64,000 nt of DNA from an uncultured Porphyromonadaceae bacterium. GTDB lineage: Bacteria > Bacteroidota > Bacteroidia > Bacteroidales > Muribaculaceae. Under the pieces are notes generated by a model that ran no database searches, was not told the origin of the DNA, and saw nothing but the letters and a program-made list of their open reading frames with translations. Every line of letters starts with the position of its first letter. Positions within the stretch are counted from its first letter, which is position 1. Where the stretch lies: NCBI GenBank assembly GCA_905198125.1, contig CAJKBH010000007.1, forward strand, positions 1 through 64,000, read 5' to 3'. Made by a program: the position numbers and the translations under genes. Of the stretch, positions 9,125-18,067 are shown one piece after another.

Positions 9125-9871
9125 TCAGCGCACAATGAACTTGCGTCCGGCGCGGATGTAGATGCCGGGAGTGAGGCGGTCGGGGTTCACCTGACGACCG
9201 CTCAGGTCGAACACGCGGTTGTCCTCCGGTCTCTGCTCGTCAAGGACGTTGTCCTGAATGCCGGACGAATCTATTTTCTTGAAACGGGTATGGAAGTATA
9301 TCGGTTTGGGCTCGAAGTCCTCGCCGGTCACCGAGCCGTCAAAGTGGTAGGTGCGCGTAAACGATACCTGAACTCCGGGGGTTTCGGTAAACCAAAACGA
9401 GCCGCGATTCGAAATAAGCAGATTATCGTCATTCCCGTCGTCGCCTTTAACCCATTGACTTTCTGACTCAGGTTTCAGGTAGATGCCTATGGTATATTCC
9501 CTGTCTGTTGCCGACGACGTTCTGAATACGGCGTTTCCGGTCTGGAAATAAACCGTCTTTTCGTTGTTTTGCGACAGAATCTGTCCGGACTCGATGTGCA
9601 GCCTTGAATTGCGCCGGGCTTTGATCCAGACATCGGGATAGTCCGGCACGATGCCTTGGATATAGATGGTTCCGTAAGTACCCTTGATGGTCACTTCGCG
9701 CGTGAGGTCACGATATTCCGGGTTGTCGTACAACAGGGATTCGTACAGATCATAATGCATCTCCCACTTCTCCTCGGGCAGGTCCAGGTCATCGGGATTC
9801 TGGGCAGATGCGCCGGACGGCACCGCTATCGCCATCCCGGCTAAAATTATTGTGAAGAATGTCTTTTTCAT
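9125..9871 (-). CDS. small secreted protein with C-terminal secretion-type tail
   Basis: I do not recognise a named family. The 248-residue protein has a clear signal peptide (ending near ASAQN, residue 24). It ends in VFDLSGRQVNPDRLTPGIYI plus a basic GRKFIVR, the short tail common on Bacteroidales secreted proteins. The mature N-terminus (W-x-x-x-YDLYESLLY-x-NPEYRDLT-x-x-VT) is clearly related to the upstream protein at 9952-10722, so the two are paralogues. It is probably beta-rich. It is the last gene of an operon led by a glycosidase-like protein, so a role at the cell surface is inferred, not shown. Confidence 0.75.
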   Translation of the reverse strand: MKKTFFTIILAGMAIAVPSGASAQNPDDLDLPEEKWEMHYDLYESLLYDNPEYRDLTREVTIKGTYGTIYIQGIVPDYPDVWIKARRNSRLHIESGQILSQNNEKTVYFQTGNAVFRTSSATDREYTIGIYLKPESESQWVKGDDGNDDNLLISNRGSFWFTETPGVQVSFTRTYHFDGSVTGEDFEPKPIYFHTRFKKIDSSGIQDNVLDEQRPEDNRVFDLSGRQVNPDRLTPGIYIRAGRKFIVR

Positions 9872-9951
9872 TGTATGTTCCTTTAGTGGATTAATATGAC
9901 GGCGACAGGCGCCTTATTGTTTGGTGTGATTATAACTATTGTTCGGGTACG

Positions 9952-10722
9952 TTATTTCACCACGATTTTCTTACCGCGTGACACATAGACGCCAGGAGCG
10001 AGATGGTTACGGTCGGCCTTGATGCCCGAAAGGGTGTACACGGGTGCGTCGGCCTCGTCTTCCGCCGTATTGATGCCCGCCGGTACGTTGGTCGTGTCTA
10101 TCAGTCGGGGATGGACATATATCTCAGCCTCGGGGAATTTTGTTTCCTCCATTATAACTCCTTCATAGTTCCATTGTGTGAATTCTTCGAATCCATAGCC
10201 GTCAGCCGGTTCCTTATTAAGCCAGAATCCGGTTTTTTCGGCGGCTGCGTATTCCAGTCTGTCTGATTCGAGATTCCTTTTAAAGACAAGGGGAAGCGAA
10301 CCCGGATCACAAAGAATCATATATAATATGGAAGTATGGCTTGTATATAAGTCTCGTTTTAAGGTTCCTGTGTTGAGATATTGTGTCTCTCCGTCCGCTT
10401 CAACCGGCTGATTGCTCCATAGAAGCAATTGGTTGTTCAGTATATCATCGTCAGGTAAACCTATTTTTACCCATGAAGTGGGACAGCTTTTGGCAAGACC
10501 TTGAATATACAGGCAGTTCTCGCCTCGCACAACGGTCACATCCATTGTCAGGTCCTTGTACTCGGGAGTGTTGGAGTATCGAATGCTACGGTAATCGTCA
10601 TAAACGAGCTGCCATGTCTCGCGCGGCGCATTCTCGGGTACCTCGATTTCCTGTGCCTGTGCGCCCGCAATGCCAAGTGCGAGCATTGCCATCAACATGT
10701 AAATTTGACGTTTTATTTGCAT
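9952..10722 (-). CDS. small secreted protein, paralogue of the 9125-9871 product
   Basis: The 256-residue protein has a signal peptide ending about AGAQAQ (residue 24). Its WQLVYDDYRSIRYSNTPEYK segment aligns with the downstream paralogue. A closing VYTLSGIKADRNHLAPGVYV tail with GKKIVVK fits a secretion-type C-terminus. The two paralogues have diverged strongly in the middle. It begins 2 bases after the stop of the glycosidase-like gene, so the genes are very likely co-translated. Function is unknown. Confidence 0.75.
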   Translation of the reverse strand: MQIKRQIYMLMAMLALGIAGAQAQEIEVPENAPRETWQLVYDDYRSIRYSNTPEYKDLTMDVTVVRGENCLYIQGLAKSCPTSWVKIGLPDDDILNNQLLLWSNQPVEADGETQYLNTGTLKRDLYTSHTSILYMILCDPGSLPLVFKRNLESDRLEYAAAEKTGFWLNKEPADGYGFEEFTQWNYEGVIMEETKFPEAEIYVHPRLIDTTNVPAGINTAEDEADAPVYTLSGIKADRNHLAPGVYVSRGKKIVVK

Positions 10723-10724
10723 AA

Positions 10725-12221
10725 CTAATTCTTTTTATTATTCCTTACATATAACCTCATTCCTCCGGGTCCAAGTGTAAAGGTTTCATACTTAACCAAA
10801 TTCTTGTCTATATCAATTAACCCTAAACCATTTGCATCTGCAGGATATGTCAGCCAGAATGGTTCGTACTTGTGTTCAATGAATGCTACTATACTCTGGC
10901 TATTAAGATGATCCTGATTTACAATTGCGAGGTATTCACAGTCTCCATCTGTCAAATGGGATATTAACACTGCATGACCGGAGTGTTTGACGTCAGTTAT
11001 GCCGTAAAAAGACTTTGAAAACCTTTCAAATCCCTCATATTTATAACCGCCGTCCACTGAGTCGTTCACAACTATACAGCTCCTGTCGTATGTGGCATTT
11101 TGAAGAACACGTCCATATTGGGCAACGACATCATTGACACTGCGTGCCGCGTCCCATGCCGGAGTCGTTTGCATCTTGTTGATGTCGTAAAGGGCACTCT
11201 TATACAATGTTGTGCCGGACATCTGGTTCTGTGCGCCGTATCTCCAATATACGAGACCCTTCATGCCGAATGCCAGCCCGTTCATGGCCTGTAAATTAAG
11301 CAATCCCTGCGTGATTTCTGGATATTTCCAATTTAATGTTCCATCCAAATCATAATCTGCGTGCTCCACACTTAGCATCAAGAGCCAAACAGGAATCTTT
11401 CTATCGCGGCAATATCTGCCGTAGAGGTCCATCATATTGTAATATTCCGGCTTGATTATCCACTCGGGCTCATGTCCGGGATAATTGTTGATGACAGGAT
11501 ATAAATCGAATGTCAGGAACTTCAGGTCAAGAAGATCGACCATGTAGTCGAGATAATTCTCAAAATTCTCAACATAACTATTTCCTGGATTGTCAGTGGC
11601 GAAATGCCCGATATACTTTTCATTCGATTTTGCAATGAAGTTTGTGAATGCAACTTTATCGCCTTTGAATCTATTTACCATATTGAAAGTCGGGATGACA
11701 GCACCCTCATTTGTGTTCAGCTCATAAACAGGCAAAGTCCAACTTCTTACGGTGGGTTCGTCCGTGACCCAGTAACCCCACACGTTGGGGTCCTGACTGT
11801 AATTGCTTATTACAGTTTTGAGCCCGTCCCAATTATCCTGCAGAAGAATGGAATCGGGAGTGTTCGCATCGTATGGCGTAGCACTTCGTGTGAGCGTAAA
11901 TCCCTGAGTGTTAATTATGGTGTTCATCCCGAGACCCTTAAGATAAGGACCCCATTTATTGATGTTAATCTTTCGCCATATGTCACCTTTTCCCCATAGT
12001 TCCACGTTGAACCCGGCCATCCTGATAGTATCAAAATATGCTTTCTGATCTTCATCGGATAGCTTTTGTTCCCAATTGGAGCTTATCGACACATTGTCGA
12101 AGACGACAATCGGAAACTTGTCTCCGGCGGGATTGGTATAGCCCTCATATTCCACAGCGGCTGTGGCTCCCGGTCCCGAAACGAGGAGTGCTATAGCATA
12201 CAGTAGGAATTGTTTTTTCAT
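10725..12221 (-). CDS. secreted glycoside-hydrolase-like TIM-barrel protein
   Basis: The 498-residue protein has a signal peptide (residues 1-22, ending GATAA). The body resembles clan-A glycoside hydrolase barrels: a GYWVTDEP segment puts Glu155 where the acid/base glutamate of an NEP-type motif would sit, TFDLYPVINNYPG follows, and GLVYWRYGAQ lies late in the barrel. A C-terminal beta region (about 400-498) may be a small sandwich. Two relatives without signal peptides occur at 58052 and 59832. Substrate and exact family are not identifiable by eye. It leads an operon with two small secreted proteins. Confidence 0.7.
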   Translation of the reverse strand: MKKQFLLYAIALLVSGPGATAAVEYEGYTNPAGDKFPIVVFDNVSISSNWEQKLSDEDQKAYFDTIRMAGFNVELWGKGDIWRKININKWGPYLKGLGMNTIINTQGFTLTRSATPYDANTPDSILLQDNWDGLKTVISNYSQDPNVWGYWVTDEPTVRSWTLPVYELNTNEGAVIPTFNMVNRFKGDKVAFTNFIAKSNEKYIGHFATDNPGNSYVENFENYLDYMVDLLDLKFLTFDLYPVINNYPGHEPEWIIKPEYYNMMDLYGRYCRDRKIPVWLLMLSVEHADYDLDGTLNWKYPEITQGLLNLQAMNGLAFGMKGLVYWRYGAQNQMSGTTLYKSALYDINKMQTTPAWDAARSVNDVVAQYGRVLQNATYDRSCIVVNDSVDGGYKYEGFERFSKSFYGITDVKHSGHAVLISHLTDGDCEYLAIVNQDHLNSQSIVAFIEHKYEPFWLTYPADANGLGLIDIDKNLVKYETFTLGPGGMRLYVRNNKKN

Positions 12222-12276
12222 ACTTTATTGGTTAATGTTTAGTCGGGACTTAAATCAGGACATATACTATCAGTGG

Positions 12277-12284
12277 CAAAGTTA
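12277..12284 (-). promoter_or_regulatory. -7 box for the 12221-9125 operon
   Basis: The reverse strand reads TAACTTTG, 55 bases upstream of the ATG at 12221. Confidence 0.5.
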
Positions 12285-12336
12285 ATATATTCGATTTAAA
12301 ATCCCAAATGTTTTTAAATAATTATTTACATTTATT

Positions 12337-12364
12337 TGCAAAATGGAGGTTGCAAAATGGAGGT
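12337..12364 (+). repeat. 14-bp direct repeat, two copies
   Basis: TGCAAAATGGAGGT occurs twice back to back, about 55 bases upstream of the -7 box at 12277. It may be a binding site or simple slippage. Confidence 0.6.
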
Positions 12365-12434
12365 TGTAGATTAGTTTTTATGTTTTTATTAAGGAGACAT
12401 CGTTTATGTCAGGGAAGTCTCTTTATAAAATAGT

Positions 12435-12827
12435 TCAGAAGTAGATACTTCCGTAATAAACGCATTCGTCGGTACGGAACTGTATTACATATTCGCCAGT
12501 AAGGGAGAATAGGGTCAGGATGAAGTCAGCCTCATCGCCGGTAACGGCAACCGGATTGTTGTCGGCATCCTTTATCTCGTAGCTGATGATTTCGGGGTTG
12601 GAACCATCGTCGAACGAGACACCATCCTCAATGCTTATAGAGCATAGAATCGGACGCGTGGGCATTCGATGATAACCATCAATATTCTCATCGTATTCAG
12701 GTTCAGAATCAGTTGCTGTTGAAATCGAATGCAGGTTTACTTTAAGATACTGTTGGTTATTCCAGGCGAAAGCAATGGAACAAGAGAACAGAATCAGAAA
12801 TACTGTTAAAATGTTTATGTTTTTCAT
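12435..12827 (-). CDS. DUF3244-type small secreted protein
   Basis: The 130-residue protein has a signal peptide (about 1-21, SCSIAFAWN). The domain pattern I associate with DUF3244 follows: RPILCSISIEDG, ISYEIKDADNNPV, FILTLFSLTGEYVIQF and a closing VYYGSIYF. The family is small, beta-rich and of unknown function, found in Bacteroidetes. It is divergent from the TPR regulator at 13024, which suggests regulation across the shared 196-base region. Confidence 0.75.
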   Translation of the reverse strand: MKNINILTVFLILFSCSIAFAWNNQQYLKVNLHSISTATDSEPEYDENIDGYHRMPTRPILCSISIEDGVSFDDGSNPEIISYEIKDADNNPVAVTGDEADFILTLFSLTGEYVIQFRTDECVYYGSIYF

Positions 12828-12858
12828 ATTTATATTTTTTTGATGTTTTTATTGGCAG

Positions 12859-12866
12859 CAAAATTA
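12859..12866 (-). promoter_or_regulatory. -7 box for the DUF3244 gene
   Basis: The reverse strand reads TAATTTTG, 31 bases before the ATG at 12827. Confidence 0.55.
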
Positions 12867-12894
12867 TGCTAAATAATGGCTAATAACAAGAAAA

Positions 12895-12928
12895 TTTGTG
12901 CGGAAAATAGTGCGGTTTGTGCGGAAAT
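12895..12928. promoter_or_regulatory. possible operator: spaced repeats with GTGCGG core
   Basis: TTTGTGCGGAAA appears at 12895 and again at 12916, exactly 21 bases apart (two helical turns), with a third GTGCGG at 12910. The cluster lies just upstream of the presumed -33 region of the DUF3244 promoter and in front of the divergent regulator. It suits a dimeric activator site, but this is inference. Confidence 0.4.
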
Positions 12929-13023
12929 TATGAAAAATAAGAGATTGCGTAGATTATTTGCACGAATACTAAGTTTATTAGGATAAATACCGGATATAAA
13001 TTATAGTTGTATAATATAGCTTA

Positions 13024-14826
13024 ATGAAAGTCGAAAGAATGAAGATTGGAACAAAAAGTATAGCTCTAAGAAGTGTACTTGGATTTTTGATTTTACTGAT
13101 TGGAGGATGTGGTTGGACTTCGCCAGACCCTATTCTTTCAGTATTGGAGGAAATGGCGGACTCTAATCCAGAGGAAGCATTGGATTCGCTGCATTCGATT
13201 TCGGAGGATGAATTATCAAAAGCCGACAAGGAGTATTATAACTTCTTAGATGTAAAACTTGCGGACAAAGCATTTATTCGCCATACCTCTGATAGTTTAA
13301 TTTTACATGTTGTCAATTATTATTCGCATCACCAGACGAAGGAGCGTTATGTGGAAGCATTATATTACGGAGGCCGAGTCTACCATGATATAGGAGACTT
13401 CCCTTCGGCCATAAAATATTATAGCGAGGCTCTAAATCTCATGGGTAAAGATGAAAAGTCATTGCTACTGAAAGGAAAAATAGTAGCACAAATGGCAGTC
13501 CTTTTGAATTCAATGAGACTCTTTAATGAGGCCAGACGATATATCAAAATGGCGATAGAAGTAGACCATGAATTGAATGATAGTGTAAATTTGATGTATG
13601 ATTTAGAAGTATTGGGATTCAATTACATAAACAATAAAGAATATGATAATGCTGTTAACCCAATCCGTAAGGCTTTAATTATAGCGAATAAACTAAATCC
13701 TATGGCAGCAATAAGAGATTCAACGTATCTTGCCGCTATAAAACATTATAAAAAGGATCCCAAGTCGGCAGTTCAATTGATTAAAAACATTCCTTTAAAA
13801 ATAGATAGGGAGGTTAAGTGTGACAATAATACCAAACAGCTTGTGTATTCATACGCAGCTGATATATACAGATGCGCAGGTATGCCGGATTCGGCTTATA
13901 AGTATGCGTTAGAATTGGTGAAAATTAAAGATGCAAAGAATCTGAAGAAAGGGTATGCCATTCTATTATCAGACGAATTGAAGGATTTGGTTCCGGATGA
14001 TTCAGTCCGGGCATACGTCAGGCATTATAAAGATGCTGTGGAAAGTTATATGAACAGCCGTGGGGATGCGAATGCGATCATACAGAATACACAGTACAAT
14101 TACAGTATTGTGGAGAGGGACAAGCAGAAGGCTCTTGAGAAGAAGCGCGTGATAGAACGGTGGCTCGCGTTAAGCGTCATCGTGTTGCTGTTGGCAATAA
14201 TAGCGGTGATATATTACCGCGATAAATCAAACAGGACTCTGATCAGACTGCGTTCGGCTCTGGACGGTTCGCGTGAGCTGAGGAAACAATTGGAAGCGGG
14301 TGACGCAAAGGGAAAAGACTCCGGACCCGGAACGGACCCTACATCAGAAGTGGCGTCCGAAGTGACGTCTGAAGTAGAACCCGAAGCGACGGCAGAAGCG
14401 ACGGCAGAAGACCTGCGCCGACAGCTGATCGTCGAGCTGACGGCGGTGTGCGACAGCAAGAAGAAGCGGTTGCCCCTGTCGCCGGAAATCGGGAACTCGC
14501 GGGCATACGCGGAGTTGCAGAATTATATCAAAGAGAAACGGGCGATTCCGGATACGAGTCCGTTATGGGGCGAACTGCACTCGGTCATCATAGAGGCATC
14601 GCCGAACTTCGACCGGCGTCTGCAGCTGTTGTCACCGGGCAAGATAAAGACGGATGCCTACCGCATAATGCTGCTGATAAAGTGTGGGGTGACGCCGACG
14701 CAGCTTTGCGTTCTGATAGGTCGTACCAAAGGGGCGTTGTCCAGTCGCCGCAGGATATTGGGCCTGAAGTTTACTGACAACGAAATCAGCCCGACCATGT
14801 TCGACAATCTGATCTACGCGCTGTGA
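13024..14826 (+). CDS. membrane-anchored TPR regulator with C-terminal DNA-binding-like domain
   Basis: The 600-residue protein opens with a lipoprotein-like signal (LLIGGC, Cys29). A start at the second Met (13039) would give a more typical signal. Tetratricopeptide-type helices cover about 40-340 (ALYYGGRVYHDIGDFPSAIK, ALDSLHSI). A coiled segment leads to a transmembrane helix at about 380-397, then a Glu/Ala/Thr-rich linker with SEV repeats (about 440-462). The C-terminal 90 residues contain a helix-turn-helix-like stretch (VTPTQLCVLIGRTKGALSSR). This architecture fits a sensor that regulates nearby genes from the membrane. The first two thirds are AT-rich and the last third is GC-rich. 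Confidence 0.75.
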   Translation: MKVERMKIGTKSIALRSVLGFLILLIGGCGWTSPDPILSVLEEMADSNPEEALDSLHSISEDELSKADKEYYNFLDVKLADKAFIRHTSDSLILHVVNYYSHHQTKERYVEALYYGGRVYHDIGDFPSAIKYYSEALNLMGKDEKSLLLKGKIVAQMAVLLNSMRLFNEARRYIKMAIEVDHELNDSVNLMYDLEVLGFNYINNKEYDNAVNPIRKALIIANKLNPMAAIRDSTYLAAIKHYKKDPKSAVQLIKNIPLKIDREVKCDNNTKQLVYSYAADIYRCAGMPDSAYKYALELVKIKDAKNLKKGYAILLSDELKDLVPDDSVRAYVRHYKDAVESYMNSRGDANAIIQNTQYNYSIVERDKQKALEKKRVIERWLALSVIVLLLAIIAVIYYRDKSNRTLIRLRSALDGSRELRKQLEAGDAKGKDSGPGTDPTSEVASEVTSEVEPEATAEATAEDLRRQLIVELTAVCDSKKKRLPLSPEIGNSRAYAELQNYIKEKRAIPDTSPLWGELHSVIIEASPNFDRRLQLLSPGKIKTDAYRIMLLIKCGVTPTQLCVLIGRTKGALSSRRRILGLKFTDNEISPTMFDNLIYAL

Positions 14827-14860
14827 CAGTAGTGGCGCGGGCGCATCAACCCTACAAGAG

Positions 14861-14997
14861 TTTTTTTGACAGGAGAACAGGAGAAACAGGAGAGTTCGCT
14901 GCGACTGGTTTTTTGACAGGAGAACAGGAGAAACAGGAGCCGCTGCGACAGGTTTTTTTGACAGGAGAACAGGAGGAACAGGAGCTGCTGCGACTGG
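14861..14997 (+). repeat. three tandem 44-48 bp repeats
   Basis: Each unit opens with a T run, then GACAGGAGAACAGGAG, a variant of AAACAGGAG, and closes with GCTGCGACTGG or a one-base variant. Units start at 14861, 14909 and 14953. They are noncoding and lie between the TPR gene stop and the leuS terminator. Confidence 0.85.
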
Positions 14998-15000
14998 AGG

Positions 15001-15130
15001 GGCGGTGTCCCCACCGGCCGCCACATCAACTACATTGACGACGTGGACGTCGTCATCCCAGTCGCAGCGGCTCCTGTTTCTACTGTTCTCCTGTCTAAAA
15101 TACTCGCGCGGCAGGGAAAGTCCGCGCCAC
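15001..15130 (-). repeat. inverted copy of the 14861 repeat and flanking palindromes
   Basis: Positions 15061-15100 are the reverse complement of one repeat unit (GTCGCAGCGG, CTCCTGTTTC, then TGTTCTCCTGTC). The block is enclosed by GTGGCGCGG at 14832-14840 and its perfect complement CCGCGCCAC at 15122-15130. A perfect 8-bp palindrome pair, GACGACGT and ACGTCGTC, lies at 15037-15054. The 14827-15226 interval holds no gene that I can support. Confidence 0.75.
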
Positions 15131-15133
15131 TAA

Positions 15134-15163
15134 AATAAGGAGCGCCGAAAGACGCTCCTTATT
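15134..15163 (-). terminator. intrinsic terminator of leuS
   Basis: The arms AATAAGGAGCG and CGCTCCTTATT form an 11-bp stem with an 8-base loop, 64 bases past the leuS stop. Read on the reverse strand it ends in TTATTTTAG, a reasonable T tract. Confidence 0.75.
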
Positions 15164-15226
15164 ATGTTATTAGATGTCGGAATTATTGTTATTAGATGTC
15201 GGGGTCTTGGACTGTCGGGTCCGGGG

Positions 15227-17989
15227 TCAGAGCACGATGTTGACGATGCGGTTGGGGACGACGATAACCTTCTTGGGCTGCTTGCCGTCAAGCCATTTGG
15301 CGGCGTTGGGGTCGGCGAGGGCGGCCTGCTCCACGGCGGCCTTGTCGGAGCCGGCGGCTACCTCGATGCTGAAACGGGTCTTGCCGTTGAAGCTGACGGG
15401 ATATTTCACCGTGTCTTCCACCAGCGCGCTTTCGTCTACCTCGGGCCATGCGGCGTCAACCACGCTCGTATCGTGGCCCAGACGATGCCAGAACTCCTCG
15501 GCGATGTGGGGCGCGAAGGGGGCGATAAGGCGCGTGATGATGTCCATGGCCTGACGGTTGCGCGACTTCATGGACGACAACTCGTTGACGGCAATCATGA
15601 ACGCCGACACGGAAGTGTTGTAAGAGAAATTCTCGATGTCCTGCGTCACCTTCTTTACCAGCTTGTTGACGGTCTTGGCCTCCTGCGGGGTCATGGGCGC
15701 GTCGGAAGCGAGGTCGGCGTTGTCGAACAGGCTCCAGAGCTTGCGCAGGAAACGGTTTACGCCGTCGATGCCGTTGGTGTCCCAGGGCTTGGACTGCTCC
15801 ACGGGGCCGAGGAACATCTCATACAGGCGCAGCGTGTCGGCGCCGTAACGCTCCACGATGTCGTTGGGGTTTACGACGTTGAACATGGACTTGGACATCT
15901 TTTCCACGGCGTAGCCGCACACGTACTTGCCGTTCTCGAGAATGAACTCGGCATCGGCGAAGTCGGGGCGCCAGTTCCTGAACGCCTCGGTGTCGAGCAC
16001 GTCGTTGTCGACCATGCTTATGTCCACGCGGATGGGCGTGGTGTCGTAGTCTTTCTTCAGGCCCTTGCTGACGAACGTGTTGGTGCCTTTGATGCGGTAA
16101 ACGTAGTTGCTGCGGCCCTGTATCATGCCCTGGTTCACCAGTTTCTTGAAAGGTTCCGGCTCGGCCACGACGCCAAGGTCGTACAGGAACTTGTTCCAGA
16201 AGCGGGAATATATCAGGTGACCCGTGGCGTGTTCGGCGCCGCCCACGTACAGGTCGACGTTACGCCAGTAGGCGTTGGCTTCCTTGCCCACGAGGGCCTC
16301 CGAATTGTGCGGGTCCATGTAGCGCAGGTAGTAGGCCGAGCTGCCGGCGAAACCGGGCATGGTGCATACCTCGATGGGATAGCCCTCCCTGGTCTTCCAG
16401 TCCTTGGCGCGTCCCAGCGGGGGCTGGCCGTCTTCGGTGGGAAGATATGAGTCGACGGCAGGGAGCTGCAGCGGCAGCTCGGACTCGGGCAGCATACATG
16501 CCATGCCGTCCTTGTAATATACGGGGAAGGGTTCGCCCCAATAACGCTGGCGGCTGAAGATGGCGTCGCGCAGGCGGTAGTTGACCTTGACGCGGCCTAT
16601 GCCCTCGGCTTCGATAAACTGCTTGGTGCACGCGATGGCTTCCTTGACTGTCAGGCCGTTCAGGTCGAGTTTCGGACCCTTGGAATTCATCATGATGCCC
16701 TCCTTGGCGTCGAACGACTGCTCGGAGACGTCGGCACCCTCGATAAGAGGTATGATCGGAAGGTCGAAATGGCGAGCGAATGCGTAGTCGCGGCTGTCGT
16801 GTGCAGGAACGGCCATGATGGCGCCAGTTCCGTAGCCGGCCAGCACATAGTCGGACACCCAGACGGGAATGTTCTGACCCGTGAGGGGGTTGACGGCATA
16901 GCTGCCGGTGAACACGCCCGACACGCGCTTCTCTATCTGACGCTCGCGCTCGGTCTTGTGCTTCACCTCGTCAAGATAGGTGTCTACCAGCGGCTTCTGC
17001 TCGGGAGTGGTGAGCAGGGGCACATACTTTGACTCAGGAGCGAGCACCATGAAGGTGACGCCGAAGATGGTGTCGGCGCGGGTGGTGAATATCTCGAGGT
17101 TCAGGTCCCGGTCGGCCACCCTGAAGTTCATTTCGGCACCCTCGCTGCGGCCTATCCAGTTGCGCTGGGTCTCCTTGAGGCTTTCGCTCCAGTTCAGTGT
17201 GTCGAGACCGGAGAGGAGGCGCGGCGCGTAGGCCGAGACGCGCAGGCACCACTGGCTCATCATCTTCTGCTCGACGGGATGGCCGCCGCGAACGGAGAGG
17301 CCTTCCGAAACCTCGTCGTTGGCCAGAACGGTGCCGAGAGCCGGACACCAGTTCACCATAGTCTCGCCGCGATATGCGATGCGATAGTTCATCAGCACGT
17401 CGGCCTGTTCGCGCTCGGACATTGCGTTCCATTCGGCGGCGGTGAAACGCATGGGCTTTGTGGCCGCGGCGTTGACTCCCTCGGTGCCGTGTGCGGCGAA
17501 ACGCTCCATCAGGCCGGATATGGGCATGGCCTTGTCGGCGTCCAGGTCATAATATGAGTTGAACATGCGGATGAATGCCCACTGGGTCCATCGGTAATAA
17601 TCAGGGTCGCAGGTGCGCACCTCGCGGCTCCAGTCGAAGCTGAAGCCGATCATGTCGAGCTGGCTGCGATAGTTGTTGATGTTGCTGACGGTGGTTATCT
17701 CGGGGTGCTGTCCGGTCTGGATAGCATACTGCTCGGCGGGGAGGCCGTAAGCGTCATAGCCCATGGGATGCAGCACGTTGAAGCCGTTCTGCCGCTTATA
17801 TCGGGCGTAGATGTCGGAGGCGATGTAGCCTAACGGATGACCCACATGCAGACCGGCTCCCGACGGGTATGGGAACATGTCGAGCACATAGAACTTGGGG
17901 CGGGACGAATCCACGTCCACCTTGTAGATATTGTTGTCGCGCCAGTACTGCTGCCAGCGCTTCTCGATGTCCTGATGATTATATTCCAT
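15227..17989 (-). CDS. leuS: leucine--tRNA ligase
   Basis: The 920-residue protein has the class I synthetase HIGH-type motif at 40-51 (PYPSGAGLHVGH), the connective editing domain in the middle, and KMSKS at about residues 694-700 (EKMSKSMFNVVNP). A C-terminal anticodon-binding and tail region completes it. It charges tRNA-Leu, and a tRNA-Leu gene lies at 37252. It is a single-gene unit with its own promoter and terminator. Its reverse complement contains a long shadow frame (15164-16450) that is not a gene. Confidence 0.97.
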   Translation of the reverse strand: MEYNHQDIEKRWQQYWRDNNIYKVDVDSSRPKFYVLDMFPYPSGAGLHVGHPLGYIASDIYARYKRQNGFNVLHPMGYDAYGLPAEQYAIQTGQHPEITTVSNINNYRSQLDMIGFSFDWSREVRTCDPDYYRWTQWAFIRMFNSYYDLDADKAMPISGLMERFAAHGTEGVNAAATKPMRFTAAEWNAMSEREQADVLMNYRIAYRGETMVNWCPALGTVLANDEVSEGLSVRGGHPVEQKMMSQWCLRVSAYAPRLLSGLDTLNWSESLKETQRNWIGRSEGAEMNFRVADRDLNLEIFTTRADTIFGVTFMVLAPESKYVPLLTTPEQKPLVDTYLDEVKHKTERERQIEKRVSGVFTGSYAVNPLTGQNIPVWVSDYVLAGYGTGAIMAVPAHDSRDYAFARHFDLPIIPLIEGADVSEQSFDAKEGIMMNSKGPKLDLNGLTVKEAIACTKQFIEAEGIGRVKVNYRLRDAIFSRQRYWGEPFPVYYKDGMACMLPESELPLQLPAVDSYLPTEDGQPPLGRAKDWKTREGYPIEVCTMPGFAGSSAYYLRYMDPHNSEALVGKEANAYWRNVDLYVGGAEHATGHLIYSRFWNKFLYDLGVVAEPEPFKKLVNQGMIQGRSNYVYRIKGTNTFVSKGLKKDYDTTPIRVDISMVDNDVLDTEAFRNWRPDFADAEFILENGKYVCGYAVEKMSKSMFNVVNPNDIVERYGADTLRLYEMFLGPVEQSKPWDTNGIDGVNRFLRKLWSLFDNADLASDAPMTPQEAKTVNKLVKKVTQDIENFSYNTSVSAFMIAVNELSSMKSRNRQAMDIITRLIAPFAPHIAEEFWHRLGHDTSVVDAAWPEVDESALVEDTVKYPVSFNGKTRFSIEVAAGSDKAAVEQAALADPNAAKWLDGKQPKKVIVVPNRIVNIVL

Positions 17990-18035
17990 TTATATCGTGT
18001 TGTATGTTTCGGGAATGTATTACGGAAAAACAGTG

Positions 18036-18043
18036 CAAAGTTA
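18036..18043 (-). promoter_or_regulatory. -7 box of the leuS promoter
   Basis: The reverse strand reads TAACTTTG, 46 bases before the leuS ATG. Confidence 0.55.
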
Positions 18044-18067
18044 CTAAATCCGATTATCTTAGGCAAT

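Noticed and set aside
14861..15100. CRISPR array
   Set aside because: Units are directly adjacent with no unique spacers, there is an inverted copy, and no cas genes are present.
15164..16450. 428-residue plus-strand frame opposite leuS
   Set aside because: Complement of a certain leucyl-tRNA synthetase gene; no domain, and it would begin inside the leuS terminator.
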